DNA of 64,000 bases, taken from assembly GCF_001294645.1 (NCBI RefSeq), contig NZ_CP011868.1, forward strand, positions 434,001 through 498,000, read 5' to 3'. The translations under genes were made by a program, and so were the position numbers. This DNA comes from Pseudonocardia sp. HH130629-09 (GTDB lineage Bacteria; Actinomycetota; Actinomycetes; Mycobacteriales; Pseudonocardiaceae). Each line of letters begins with the position of its first letter. The stretch's first letter is position 1. Positions 52,662 through 60,697 of this stretch are shown here, piece by piece. The notes beneath the pieces were generated by a model. It saw only the letters and a program-made list of their open reading frames with translations, had not been told where the DNA came from and ran no database searches.

Positions 52662-52672
52662 CCGGCCACACA

Positions 52673-52716
52673 CGCGAGAGGGCGGGCACTCCCACCGGGG
52701 TGCCCGCCCTCTCGCG
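52673..52716. terminator. 17-bp perfect stem, bidirectional terminator
   Basis: 52673-52689 pairs perfectly with 52700-52716 across a 10-nt loop, between rsrA and the convergent bL37 gene. Confidence 0.85.
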
Positions 52717-52732
52717 TCGGCGTCGCCGAAGC

Positions 52733-52807
52733 TCAGCAGTTCGGCTTCTTGCCGTGGTTGGCGCCCTTCTTGGCGCGGTCACGGCGCTTGCGTGCAAGCT
52801 TGGACAT
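52733..52807 (-). CDS. Ribosomal protein bL37 (24 residues)
   Basis: ATG at 52807, 24 codons, then TGA: starts MSKLARKRRDRAKKGANHG and ends KKPNC. The RKxRDR...KxANHGKxPN pattern matches the mycobacterial 50S protein bL37, a very basic peptide buried near 23S rRNA. AAGGAGGG lies 5 nt before the ATG, one of the strongest ribosome binding sites here. It sits between rsrA and pdtaS. A 7-bp hairpin (52839-52855) is in its leader. Confidence 0.88.
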   Translation of the reverse strand: MSKLARKRRDRAKKGANHGKKPNC

Positions 52808-52899
52808 CTCGACCCTCCTTCCCGTCCGGGTCACGGTTCCGCGGCGGTGCCGCGGGAGCTTGGTACGGGCGATTCTCGCATGTGATGGGATGGGCGATC

Positions 52900-54414
52900 G
52901 TGACCACGCTGAGCGAGCTGCTCGCCGAGCACACGACGATGGACGGCGAGACCGCCGATCACCTCCAGCGCGTGGTCGGTGAGTGGCAGTTGTTGGCCGA
53001 CATGTCCTTCGCCGACTTCCTGCTGTGGGTGCCGCTGGACGACCTCCACGCGGGGACCGGCGGTGCCTCCCGGGCGGCGACCGCGCAGTTCCTGTGCGTA
53101 GCCCAGGCCCGGCCCACCACCGCGCCGACCGCCCACCCGGACGACGTCGTCGGACGCCGGGCGGTGCCGGTGGAGGTCGGCCAGCTGCGCCGGGCGGTGC
53201 TGGAGGGCCGGATCTGCCGCGACGACGACCCGCGCTGGCACCTGGAGGTGCCGGTGCGGCGGGAGACCATCCCGGTGCGGTTCAAGGGCCGCACGGTGGC
53301 GGTGCTGTCCCGCGACACCAACCTGTCCACCCCGCGCGTCCCGAGCCCGCTGGAGATCGCCTACCTCGGCAGCGCCTCGGACCTGTGCCAGATGATCGTG
53401 GACGGGACGTTCCCGCCGCAGTCGGGTCCGCCCGGCTCGGCCGAGGGCAGCCCGCGTGCGGGGGACGGCCTGGTCCGCCTCGACGTGCACGGCAACGTGG
53501 CCTACGCCAGCCCGAACGCGCTGTCGGCGTACCACCGCATGGGCCACGCCAGCGACGTCGCCGGGGCCGACCTCGCGACGGTCACCAAGGCGCTGGTGCT
53601 GGACCCGTTCGACGCGAAGGACGTCGCGGGCCGGATCAACGAGGCACTCGACGGCGTCCCGTCCACCCGGATGGAGATCAAGGGCCGTCGGGCGACGATG
53701 CTCGTGCGCGCACTGCCGCTGCGCCCCCGCGGCGACGCGGCGGGCGCGCTGGTGCTGGTCCGGGACGTGACCGACCTGCGCCGCCGGGACGCGGCGTTGA
53801 TGAGCAAGGACGCCACCATCCGCGAGATCCACCACCGGGTGAAGAACAACCTGCAGACGGTCGCGGCGCTGCTGCGGATGCAGGCCCGGCGCAGCGAACA
53901 CCCGGAGGCCGGTCGCGCGCTGGAGGAGTCGGTCCGCCGGGTCACCTCCATCGCGCACGTGCACGAGGCCCTGGCCTACTCCGTCGCCGAGGTCGTCGAG
54001 CTCGACGAGCTGCTGCCGAAGGTGCTGCCCGCCATCCGCGACGGCGCGACGACCGAGTCCCGTGCCCGGGTACGCGTCGACCCCGGTTTCGGGGCGCTGC
54101 CCGCGGCGAAGGCGACCCCGCTGGTGCTGGTCCTGGCCGAGCTGACGCACAACGCCCTGGCGCACGCCTACGACCCCGGTACGGCGGGGGAGGTGGTCGT
54201 CAGCCCGGTGCGCTCGGCGAGCCGGCTGGAGGTGTCGGTGGCCGACGACGGTCACGGGATGCCGGCCGACTTCGACTTCGAGAAGTCCAAGGGGCTGGGG
54301 CTGCAGATCGTGCGGACCCTGCTGACCTCCGAGCTGGAGGCGACGATCGAGGTGCGGGCCCGGGAGGGCGGCGGCACGGTGGCCCTTGTCCGGGTACCGC
54401 TCGGCGGCTCCTGA
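52900..54414 (+). CDS. pdtaS: Sensor histidine kinase PdtaS
   Basis: 504 residues, soluble. N-terminal GAF-like domain (starts TTLSELLAEHTTMDGETADH), PAS near 220-330 (VRLDVHGNVAYASPNALSAY), HisKA_2 with phospho-His in IREIHHRVKNNLQTVAALLR near 315 and HATPase with LAELTHNALAHAYDPG near 415. The HRVKNNLQ form identifies the PdtaS family, which phosphorylates the antiterminator PdtaR and acts in copper/NO sensing in M. tuberculosis. GTG at 52900 matches the N-terminus of Rv3220c; the longer frame back to 52792 overlaps the bL37 leader. Neighbour whiB1 is conserved. Confidence 0.93.
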   Translation: MTTLSELLAEHTTMDGETADHLQRVVGEWQLLADMSFADFLLWVPLDDLHAGTGGASRAATAQFLCVAQARPTTAPTAHPDDVVGRRAVPVEVGQLRRAVLEGRICRDDDPRWHLEVPVRRETIPVRFKGRTVAVLSRDTNLSTPRVPSPLEIAYLGSASDLCQMIVDGTFPPQSGPPGSAEGSPRAGDGLVRLDVHGNVAYASPNALSAYHRMGHASDVAGADLATVTKALVLDPFDAKDVAGRINEALDGVPSTRMEIKGRRATMLVRALPLRPRGDAAGALVLVRDVTDLRRRDAALMSKDATIREIHHRVKNNLQTVAALLRMQARRSEHPEAGRALEESVRRVTSIAHVHEALAYSVAEVVELDELLPKVLPAIRDGATTESRARVRVDPGFGALPAAKATPLVLVLAELTHNALAHAYDPGTAGEVVVSPVRSASRLEVSVADDGHGMPADFDFEKSKGLGLQIVRTLLTSELEATIEVRAREGGGTVALVRVPLGGS

Positions 54415-54798
54415 GGACAGGGGATAGGAGGGCGGCGGGGCAACGGTTCCGCCGCCCGTCGTCCCCGGGCGGTCGCTGCGGTGCGGCGGGCGACCGATCC
54501 CGGTCACTCCCGGTGACCCGGGGCGTGGGAGAGGGCCCGGAGGGCACCGGATACGCTCGTCCCGTGACCGTTGATCCCGGTGCCGTGGTCGCGCCGGTAC
54601 CGTGGTCGACCTTCACACCGGGGTGGCAGATCACCCCGAACGCACCTCGGGCCCGTGGCCGGTGGCGTCCGGCTACGGGCCCGAGGTCGGGGAGCTACTT
54701 CCTCTACTTCTCGGAGCTACTGCCCGAGGCGTGCGAAGCGACTGTTCCCGGGACAGCTGTTCCTGCCGTGGTCCGGGCGAGTGCCCGGAGGCGGCTTC
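54415..54798. other. Intergenic region between pdtaS and whiB1 (384 bp)
   Basis: Holds the terminator at 54430-54457 and a -10 TACGCT (54552-54557) ending 6 nt before GTG 54564. That GTG opens a frame of 120 codons (to 54926) which runs into the whiB1 gene in antisense. Its first 35 codons are mildly coding-like, but I cannot identify a product, and the frame may be fortuitous. Confidence 0.4.
54430..54457 (+). terminator. 9-bp stem terminator after pdtaS
   Basis: GGGCGGCGG (54430-54438) pairs with CCGCCGCCC (54449-54457), 10-nt loop, 15 bp after the pdtaS stop. Confidence 0.75.
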
Positions 54799-55050
54799 CT
54801 ACGCGGTGCGAGCGCGCGGACGGGTGCTGCGCCGCTTCAGGGCGCGCCGCTCGTCCTCGCTCATGCCGCCCCAGACACCCGCGTCCTGACCGGACTCGAG
54901 GGCCCACTGCAGGCACGACTCGGTGACCGGGCAACGCCGGCACACGCTCTTGGCCTCCGCGATCTGCATCAGGGCGGGGCCGCTGGTGCCGACCGGGAAG
55001 AACAGCTCCGGGTCCTCGTCGCGGCAGATCGCGTCGTGACGCCAGTCCAT
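54799..55050 (-). CDS. whiB1: WhiB1 iron-sulfur transcription factor
   Basis: 83 residues, beginning MDWRHDAICRDEDPELFFPV, almost the same as M. tuberculosis WhiB1. The four cluster cysteines are in AICRDED and VCRRCPVTESC; GVWGGMSEDERRALKRR is the beta-turn and basic DNA-binding end. WhiB1 is an NO-sensitive 4Fe-4S protein, essential in mycobacteria, which binds sigma-A region 4. ATG at 55050 fits the family; a GTG 6 bp upstream is possible. A CRP-type site overlaps its -35 region, matching known CRP control of whiB1. Confidence 0.95.
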   Translation of the reverse strand: MDWRHDAICRDEDPELFFPVGTSGPALMQIAEAKSVCRRCPVTESCLQWALESGQDAGVWGGMSEDERRALKRRSTRPRARTA

Positions 55051-55104
55051 GATCACTTTCTCCTCTGGTGCGCGATCGGGGTCGCGCCGATCGTCTGTGC
55101 GCTG

Positions 55105-55134
55105 ATGTTACGTGCATGTTTCGCAGCTTGTGAA
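55105..55134 (-). promoter_or_regulatory. Probable whiB1 promoter
   Basis: On the minus strand TTCACA (55129-55134) and TAACAT (55105-55110) are separated by 18 bp. The -35 lies inside the CRP-type site. Confidence 0.55.
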
Positions 55135-55144
55135 TACTTTCACG
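55129..55144. promoter_or_regulatory. CRP-type site upstream of whiB1
   Basis: TGTGA-ATACTT-TCACG, one mismatch from TGTGA-N6-TCACA, about 80 bp before the whiB1 start. Confidence 0.65.
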
Positions 55145-55525
55145 AGCCACCACGGTCCTCAATGGGGAACTGCTCGCGGGATACGTGAGCGCCCTCATAG
55201 GGAACGCACGCAGACAGACCTGTGCCCGGGACTTCGAGCCGCCCTGGGCCGGTTCCACGATCCAGTGTCCCTGCCCCACGCGGAATCGGCCACCCGAAAA
55301 CGGTGTCGACCCGGACACCCTCCGAGTGAGGGGCCCGGCCCGGTGGGACGGAACCTCCACGAGCGGCGCTGCTCGTGGCCTCGCTTGCGTAGGACCACCT
55401 TGGATCACGGGTTTGGCCTGGTGTAAGCCCCAACGGGACCGACGGTCCGCTCACATCGGTGAATGGCGGGGTAGCTCACTCCAGCGTGTGAAAGCGCCCG
55501 CACGATGAGCGACGAACCGTCCGTC
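55145..55525. other. 381-bp gene-free region between whiB1 and lipid kinase genes
   Basis: No supportable gene; composition is less GC-skewed by codon position than the surroundings. It contains an inverted repeat CACGAGC/GCTCGTG (55358-55364 and 55371-55377) and TTTGGCC-N8-AAGCC-like AT-richer stretches near 55410. Could hold further whiB1 control sites or a small RNA. Confidence 0.4.
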
Positions 55526-56476
55526 TCACACGACGACGCGTAACGCTCCGGGCACGCTCAGGAATTCCACGTCGGTGCGCATTCCGAGGTGGTCGCCGTC
55601 GAGCTGGAGCGCGAGGGGCTGTTCCGAGGTGATCCGCACCCGGCCGACCGCGTCGTGCCGGACGATGTGCCGCCCGTGCGGGTCGCCGTCGGCGGCCAGG
55701 ATCTGACGCAGGGTCGAGGCGATCGTCCGCGGGCTCAGCCCGGTGAGGGCGAACAGCCCCAGCCCGCTGCCGAACGACGAGCGGGGGTTGGTCCGCACCG
55801 CGCGGCCGGACAGGAAGGTCCACGGGTCGGTGTTCGAGACGAACGCCAGCCGCACCCCGGTCAGCGGCGCCGCGTCGGGCAGCTCCACCGTCATCGACGG
55901 CGGCCGGCGCAGCTGCGCGAGGTACTGGGCGATCGCGGTCAGCGCGTAGCGGCCGGGGCTGGCCTCGTGGCCCTGCGCGCGGGCGCGCTCCACCGCGGCC
56001 ACGACCTCGGCGTCCCAGCCCATGCCGGCGTTGAAGGTGAACCAGCGGTCGTCGGCCCAGCCCAGGCCGACCAGCCGTCGTCGCCGCCGGGCCACCGCGG
56101 TGAGCACGTGCCCGGTCGCCTCGACCGGGTCGCGCGGCATGTCCAGGGCGCGGGCGAACACGTTCGCCGAGCCGCCGGGGACCACCGCGAGCATCGCCGT
56201 GGCGTCCGGGTCCGGCCGCGGGGCGCCGCTGCCCGAGCCGGTCTGCGCGGCCAGGAGCCCGTTGACGACCTCGTTGACCGTGCCGTCGCCCCCGAGCGCC
56301 ACGACGAGCTCGACGCCGTCCGCCACGGCCGCCGCGGTCGCCTCCGCCGCGTGGCCCCGGTAGCGGGTCTGCAGGACGTCGAGCTTCAGCTCGCTGGCCA
56401 GGGCCTTGGTCAGCACGTCCCGGCCGGCGGCGGTGGTGGACGTGGCCTGAGGGTTGACCACGAGCAGCGCGCGCAC
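55526..56476 (-). CDS. Diacylglycerol kinase-family lipid kinase
   Basis: 316 residues. DAGK catalytic domain: NPQATSTTAAGRDVLTKALA near residue 10, nucleotide loop VVALGGDGTVNEVVNGLL near 60, and AVVPGGSANVFARAL near 95. The C-terminal beta-sandwich contains LALQLDGDHLGMRTDVEF. Members phosphorylate diacylglycerol, sphingoid bases or related lipids at the membrane. M. tuberculosis Rv3218 holds the same position. GTG at 56476 is preferred because TACAGT lies 6 nt before it; a frame back to 56536 is open. Confidence 0.88.
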   Translation of the reverse strand: MRALLVVNPQATSTTAAGRDVLTKALASELKLDVLQTRYRGHAAEATAAAVADGVELVVALGGDGTVNEVVNGLLAAQTGSGSGAPRPDPDATAMLAVVPGGSANVFARALDMPRDPVEATGHVLTAVARRRRRLVGLGWADDRWFTFNAGMGWDAEVVAAVERARAQGHEASPGRYALTAIAQYLAQLRRPPSMTVELPDAAPLTGVRLAFVSNTDPWTFLSGRAVRTNPRSSFGSGLGLFALTGLSPRTIASTLRQILAADGDPHGRHIVRHDAVGRVRITSEQPLALQLDGDHLGMRTDVEFLSVPGALRVVV

Positions 56477-56482
56477 GGGCCG

Positions 56483-56488
56483 ACTGTA
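56483..56488 (-). promoter_or_regulatory. Leaderless -10 of lipid kinase gene (TACAGT)
   Basis: Minus-strand TACAGT ends 6 nt before the GTG at 56476. Confidence 0.5.
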
Positions 56489-56547
56489 TCGACCGTGCAC
56501 CGGGCGGTCCGTCGGCCGCCCGGCGGTGGCCGTCACGGCGGGCGGCC

Positions 56548-56553
56548 TATCCT
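56548..56553 (+). promoter_or_regulatory. Leaderless -10 of membrane protein gene (TATCCT)
   Basis: TATCCT ends 6 nt before the GTG at 56560. Confidence 0.5.
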
Positions 56554-56559
56554 CGCGAG

Positions 56560-56988
56560 GTGGCCGATGACCGTGACGCCCGCCCCGCGACGCGGGAGCG
56601 ACCGCCGGAGAACGTGCGGGTGGCGGGGGTGCTCGTCGCGGCGCAGGGGCTCGTCGGCGCCGTCCTCGCGGTCGTGCTCGGCGTGCGCGCGCTGGAGGCC
56701 GGTGGCGCCCGTCTCTACTACGGGCTCGCCGAGGCCGGGATCTTCGTGCTCATGGCGGCCGCCGTGGCCGGTGTCGGCTACGGGCTGGTCCGCGGGGTGC
56801 ACGGCTGCCGCACCCCGGCGATCGTCGTGCAGCTCCTGCTGTTCCCGGTCATCTACTACGCGCTGGGTCCCAGCCGGCAGCTGGTGTGGGGCATCGTCTG
56901 CGGCCTGTTCGTGCTGTTCACGTTCCTGATGCTGATCAGCGAGCAGTCCCGCCGCTGGTCGATGGGCGACGAGTACCCCGAGGACTAG
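56560..56988 (+). CDS. Small integral membrane protein, Rv3217c-like
   Basis: 142 residues with four predicted membrane segments: VAGVLVAAQGLVGAVLAVVL, LAEAGIFVLMAAAVAGVGYG, PAIVVQLLLFPVIYYALG and LVWGIVCGLFVLFTFLMLIS. Short charged N- and C-termini (ends SMGDEYPED). No catalytic residues are apparent and the function is unknown. Size and position beside the lipid kinase match Rv3217c. GTG at 56560 with TATCCT 6 nt before. The stop shares CTAG with the convergent acetyltransferase gene. Confidence 0.75.
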   Translation: MADDRDARPATRERPPENVRVAGVLVAAQGLVGAVLAVVLGVRALEAGGARLYYGLAEAGIFVLMAAAVAGVGYGLVRGVHGCRTPAIVVQLLLFPVIYYALGPSRQLVWGIVCGLFVLFTFLMLISEQSRRWSMGDEYPED

Positions 56989-57470
56989 CGTCCGGCCCGC
57001 CCGGCCAGCGCGACGAGCGGGTCGCCGGTGAGCCGGTAGGTGGTCCATCCCTCGTTCGGCACCGCGCCGACGGAGCGGTAGAAGCCGATGGCCGGGGTGT
57101 TCCAGTCCAGCACGTTCCACTCCAGGCGCTTCCAGCCGCGCCGGGCCACCTCGGCGGCCAGCTCGGCGAGCAGGGCCGCGCCGTGCCCGCCGCCGCGGGC
57201 GGCGGGGGTCACGTAGAGGTCCTCCAGGTGGATCCCGGCGACGCCCTCCCAGGTGGAGAAGGTCCGGAACCAGATGGCCGTGCCGACGACCGCGCCGTCG
57301 TCGCCGGTGGCGACGAGTGCCCCGGCCGACGGGTCGGGGCCGAACAGCGCGGCGTGCAGCTGCTCCTCGGTCAGCCCGCACTCGTCCGCGGCCTTCTCGT
57401 AGTCGGCCAGCTCGTGCACGAGCCGGACCATCACCGGCACGTCGTCGGGGGTGGCCGTCCGGACGCTCAC
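56985..57470 (-). CDS. GNAT family N-acetyltransferase
   Basis: 161 residues. SVRTATPDDVPVMVRLVHEL at the N-terminus and the acetyl-CoA site GIHLEDLYVTPAARGGGHGA (motif A, near 85-104), then WNVLDWNTPAIGFYRSVGAV (motif B). HLEDLYV and the residues after it are like those of spermidine/diamine acetyltransferases, so a small amine substrate is possible. GTG at 57470 overlaps the stop of the phosphatase gene, so they are coupled. Rv3216 has the same neighbours. Confidence 0.87.
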   Translation of the reverse strand: MSVRTATPDDVPVMVRLVHELADYEKAADECGLTEEQLHAALFGPDPSAGALVATGDDGAVVGTAIWFRTFSTWEGVAGIHLEDLYVTPAARGGGHGAALLAELAAEVARRGWKRLEWNVLDWNTPAIGFYRSVGAVPNEGWTTYRLTGDPLVALAGRAGR

Positions 57471-58087
57471 TGGTCCTCCGCTGGGGTGGGGCGCTGGTTG
57501 ACGTGGTCGAGGCGGGGGATACCGCGCTCGAACCCCAGCACGCTGACCCCGGCCGGGTCCATGCGGAAGTGCACCCCGCCACTCGCGGGCAACCCGATCC
57601 AGCGCGCCGTCAGCACCCGCGAGAAGTGGCCGTGCCCCACGAGCACGACGTCGCCGTCGCCGAGCAGGGCGCGTGCGTCGGCGAGCACGGCGTCGGCGCG
57701 GGCCGCGACGTCGTCGGGGGTCTCACCGCCGGGCCACGGTCCGTCCCAGATCGTCCAGCCCGGCAGGGACTCGCGGATCTGCGGCGTGGTCCGGCCCTCG
57801 TTGTCGCCGTAGTCCCACTCGACGAGCCGGTCGTCGACCGCATCCACCCGCAGCCCGGCGAGCTCGGCGGTGTCCCGTGCGCGCGAGCGCGGGGAAGAGA
57901 GGACCCGGGCGGGCGGGGCGTCGTGGCGGACCAGGGCCAGCGCGGTGCGCACCCGGCGGGCGGCGACCCGGCCCTGGTCGGTCAGCGGGACGTCGGTGCG
58001 GCCGGTGTGCTTGCCGGTGCGCGACCACTCGGTCTCGCCGTGGCGCAGCAGGAGGATCCGTCCCTCGGGATCGGCGTCGGTGCTCAC
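57467..58087 (-). CDS. Histidine phosphatase family protein (phosphoglycerate mutase-like)
   Basis: 206 residues. LLLRHGETEWSRTGKHTGRT at about 12-31 holds the phospho-His; Arg in SSPRSRARDTAELAG, Glu in VEWDYGDNEGRT near 85 and the second His in LVGHGHFSRVL near 150 complete the site. Corresponds in position to Rv3214 (gpm2), which acts as an acid phosphatase rather than a glycolytic mutase. GTG at 58087 with TAGCGT 8 nt before; a longer frame to 58135 is open. Start of a two-gene run with the acetyltransferase. Confidence 0.88.
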   Translation of the reverse strand: MSTDADPEGRILLLRHGETEWSRTGKHTGRTDVPLTDQGRVAARRVRTALALVRHDAPPARVLSSPRSRARDTAELAGLRVDAVDDRLVEWDYGDNEGRTTPQIRESLPGWTIWDGPWPGGETPDDVAARADAVLADARALLGDGDVVLVGHGHFSRVLTARWIGLPASGGVHFRMDPAGVSVLGFERGIPRLDHVNQRPTPAEDQ

Positions 58088-58095
58088 GTGCGGCG

Positions 58096-58101
58096 ACGCT
58101 A
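58096..58101 (-). promoter_or_regulatory. Leaderless -10 of phosphatase gene (TAGCGT)
   Basis: Minus-strand TAGCGT ends 8 nt before the GTG at 58087. Confidence 0.45.
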
Positions 58102-58248
58102 GTCGCGGACGCTGCGGGACGCTCGCGGTGATCACGTCACCCGGTCGGGTCGGATCGGTCCCCGACCGGGGAGTCCGCCGGGCGCGCCGTACCCGCAGGG
58201 TGGCCGGTTCGGCTGAGATCCGTGGCGGACCACGAGCCGAGGAGCGTC

Positions 58249-59244
58249 ATGTCGTCGCAGTTCTCCCACCGCCCCGCGCGGTGGCGCATCGCCGGGATCG
58301 CGGCCGCGGCCGGACTCGCGGTCACCGTCGCGCTGACCGCGCCCGCCGCCGCGGGCACCGCCGTGGCCGCGCCGTCCGCCCCGGCGGTGCAGTCGGGCGC
58401 GATCGGCCCTGGCGTGCAGATCGCCACCCCGGTCACCGGCGGGGCCGAGCTGTGCACCGCCAACTTCCTCTACACCCCGGCCGCCGCGCAGGACGGACAC
58501 CGGGACGGCGCCGAGCACCAGGCAGCGCCCGCCGGGGCGCTCTACCTGGGCGCGGCCGCGCACTGCATGGCGGGCGAGGACGCGATGTCCTCGGTGGACG
58601 GCTGCAGCGAGCCGGTCATGCCGGAGGGCATCGAGGTCGGCATCCGCGGCCGCGACGGCAGGAACTACACCGGACGGGTCGCCTACAACTCCTGGGCGGT
58701 CATGCAGGACCGCGGGGAGACCGACCCGCAGCTGTGCCTCTACAACGACCTGTCGCTGATCCGCCTGGACCCGGCGGCCGTCGCCGTCGCCGACCCCACG
58801 GTCCCCGGCTTCGGCGGCCCGACCGGGCTCGACACCGACGGCACCGAACAGGGGGAGAAGGTCTACAGCTACCAGCCCAACCAGCTCGTGGCGACGCCGT
58901 ACAAGCAGGGGCTGAGCCTCGGGCAGCCGGAGGGGCCGCGCGCCCATGTCGTCTCCACCACGCCGCCGGGGGTCCCGGGCGACTCGGGCTCGGGCTACCT
59001 CGACGCGCGCGGCCGTGCGTTCGGGCTGCTGTCGAGCCTGATGCTGCCGACCAACACCAACGGGGTTACCGACATCGCCCGCGCGCTGGCCTACGCCGAG
59101 CGCTACGGCGACGTCGGCGCGCTGGAGGTCGTCCCCGGGCGGGTCCCGTTCACCCCGGGCGTGCTGCCGCTGACCGAGCTGCCCACCGGCCCGTCGCTGC
59201 CCGCGCTCCCGCTGCCCGACCTCACCCCGGCCCCACTGCGCTGA
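58249..59244 (+). CDS. Secreted trypsin-like serine protease
   Basis: 331 residues. Signal peptide RIAGIAAAAGLAVTVALTAP with cleavage likely near AAAGTAVAA (residue 40). Chymotrypsin-fold triad: His in LGAAAHCMAG near 105, Asp in YNDLSLIRLD near 170, Ser in PGVPGDSGSGYLD near 248. Cysteines at 75, 107, 120 and 163 suggest disulfides. The C-terminal 30 residues are Pro/Leu rich (LPALPLPDLTPAPLR), perhaps a wall-crossing tail. ATG at 58249 with GAGGAG 5 nt before. Substrate unknown. Confidence 0.87.
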   Translation: MSSQFSHRPARWRIAGIAAAAGLAVTVALTAPAAAGTAVAAPSAPAVQSGAIGPGVQIATPVTGGAELCTANFLYTPAAAQDGHRDGAEHQAAPAGALYLGAAAHCMAGEDAMSSVDGCSEPVMPEGIEVGIRGRDGRNYTGRVAYNSWAVMQDRGETDPQLCLYNDLSLIRLDPAAVAVADPTVPGFGGPTGLDTDGTEQGEKVYSYQPNQLVATPYKQGLSLGQPEGPRAHVVSTTPPGVPGDSGSGYLDARGRAFGLLSSLMLPTNTNGVTDIARALAYAERYGDVGALEVVPGRVPFTPGVLPLTELPTGPSLPALPLPDLTPAPLR

Positions 59245-59527
59245 CCCGCTGCGCCGACCCGGTGCACCGCCGGGGACCGGCGCCGGACGCCCGTCGGTGT
59301 GCGGGTGGCCACTCCGGACGTGCCGGGTGGCCGGTTCCCGGCGCGCGCCCGGTTAGACTCGCCGCCAGATCTGACAGCTCGTCCCGGCGCGGCGCCCCTA
59401 TCCCGGCGTGGCGGGCGGGATGGCCGTCCGGCACCGCGAGCAGGTCGACGTCAACCCGCGCCGCCCGGTGCGACGGCAGGCGCGTCCGTGCGCCCCTCTC
59501 GTACCGCACCACCCGTGGAGTTCTCCC
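59245..59527 (+). other. Upstream region of malic enzyme (283 bp)
   Basis: No gene. TAGACT at 59354-59359 is the best -10 candidate, which would give a leader of about 160 nt. The leader is GC-rich and could fold, but I recognise no riboswitch family. Confidence 0.35.
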
Positions 59528-60697
59528 ATGACGCTCGCCCAGGACCCGACCACGCGCTCCGCCCCCGACCGGCACGAGGTGTTCGGCGCGCACGAGGGCG
59601 GCAAGCTCGCCACCGGCCTGACCGCGCCGCTGGCCGACGAGCGCGACCTGTCCATCGCCTACACCCCCGGCGTCGCCGACGTCTGCCGCGCCATCGCCGA
59701 CGACGCCTCGCTGGCCGCCCGCTACACCTGGGCGCACCGGCTGGTCGCCGTCGTCAGCGACGGCACCGCGGTGCTCGGCCTCGGTGACATCGGGCCGCGC
59801 GCGTCGCTGCCGGTGATGGAGGGCAAGTCGGCGCTGTTCAAGTCCTTCGCCGGGCTCGACTCGATCCCGCTGGTCCTCGACACCACCGACGTCGACGAGA
59901 TCGTGGAGACCCTGGTGCGGCTGCGGCCGACCTTCGGTGCGGTCAACCTCGAGGACATCGCCGCGCCGCGCTGCTTCGAGCTGGAGCGCCGCCTGGTCGA
60001 GGCGCTGGACTGCCCGGTCATGCACGACGACCAGCACGGCACCGCCGTCGTGCTGCTCGCCGCCGTCGACGGCGCCTGCCGGGTGCAGGACCGCTCGCTG
60101 TCGGACCTGCGCATCGTGATCTCGGGGGCCGGTGCTGCCGGCATCGCCTGCGCCCGCATCCTGCTGACTGCGGGCGCCTCGGACGTCGTCCTGCTGGACT
60201 CGCGCGGGGTCGTCGACGCCGGACGTGGCGGGGAGAAGGCCGCCCTGGCCGCCGTCACCAACCCGCGCGGGGTCACCGGCGGGGTCGCCGAGGCACTGGC
60301 CGGTGCGGACGTGTTCGTCGGGCTCTCCAGCGCCACGCTGCCCGAGGAGCTGCTGGCCACGATGGCCCCGGAGGGCATGGTCTTCGCGCTGTCCAACCCC
60401 GATCCCGAGGTGCACCCGGAGATCGCGGCCCGGCACGCCGCGGTCGTCGCGACCGGCCGAAGCGACTTCCCGAACCAGATCAACAACGTGCTGGCCTTCC
60501 CGGGGATCTTCCGCGGGGCCCTCGACGCGCACGCCCGCCGCATCACCGACGACATGAAGATCGCGGCCGCGCGGGCCATCGCCGACGTCGTGGCCGACGA
60601 GCTGTCCCCGCAGAAGATCGTGCCCGGTCCGTTCGACCCGCGGGTGGCCCCGGCCGTCGCCGCGGCGGTGGCCCGCGCCGCGGCGACGCCCGTCTGA
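59528..60697 (+). CDS. Malic enzyme (NAD(P)-dependent, oxaloacetate-decarboxylating)
   Basis: 389 residues. Converts malate to pyruvate, CO2 and NAD(P)H. The short bacterial form: HEGGKLATGLTAPLADERDL then SIAYTPGVADVCRAI near 45, the substrate/metal block FGAVNLEDIAAPRCFELERR near 140 and MHDDQHGTAVVLLAAVDGA near 160, the dinucleotide site VISGAGAAGIACARILL near 195 and ALSNPDPEVHPE near 300. ATG at 59528 with GGAG 7 nt before; the open frame before it is leader. Cofactor preference cannot be told. Confidence 0.93.
   Translation: MTLAQDPTTRSAPDRHEVFGAHEGGKLATGLTAPLADERDLSIAYTPGVADVCRAIADDASLAARYTWAHRLVAVVSDGTAVLGLGDIGPRASLPVMEGKSALFKSFAGLDSIPLVLDTTDVDEIVETLVRLRPTFGAVNLEDIAAPRCFELERRLVEALDCPVMHDDQHGTAVVLLAAVDGACRVQDRSLSDLRIVISGAGAAGIACARILLTAGASDVVLLDSRGVVDAGRGGEKAALAAVTNPRGVTGGVAEALAGADVFVGLSSATLPEELLATMAPEGMVFALSNPDPEVHPEIAARHAAVVATGRSDFPNQINNVLAFPGIFRGALDAHARRITDDMKIAAARAIADVVADELSPQKIVPGPFDPRVAPAVAAAVARAAATPV

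Noticed and set aside
52792..52899. N-terminal extension of PdtaS
   Set aside because: Overlaps the bL37 start and leader; the mycobacterial orthologue begins at the residue encoded by GTG 52900.
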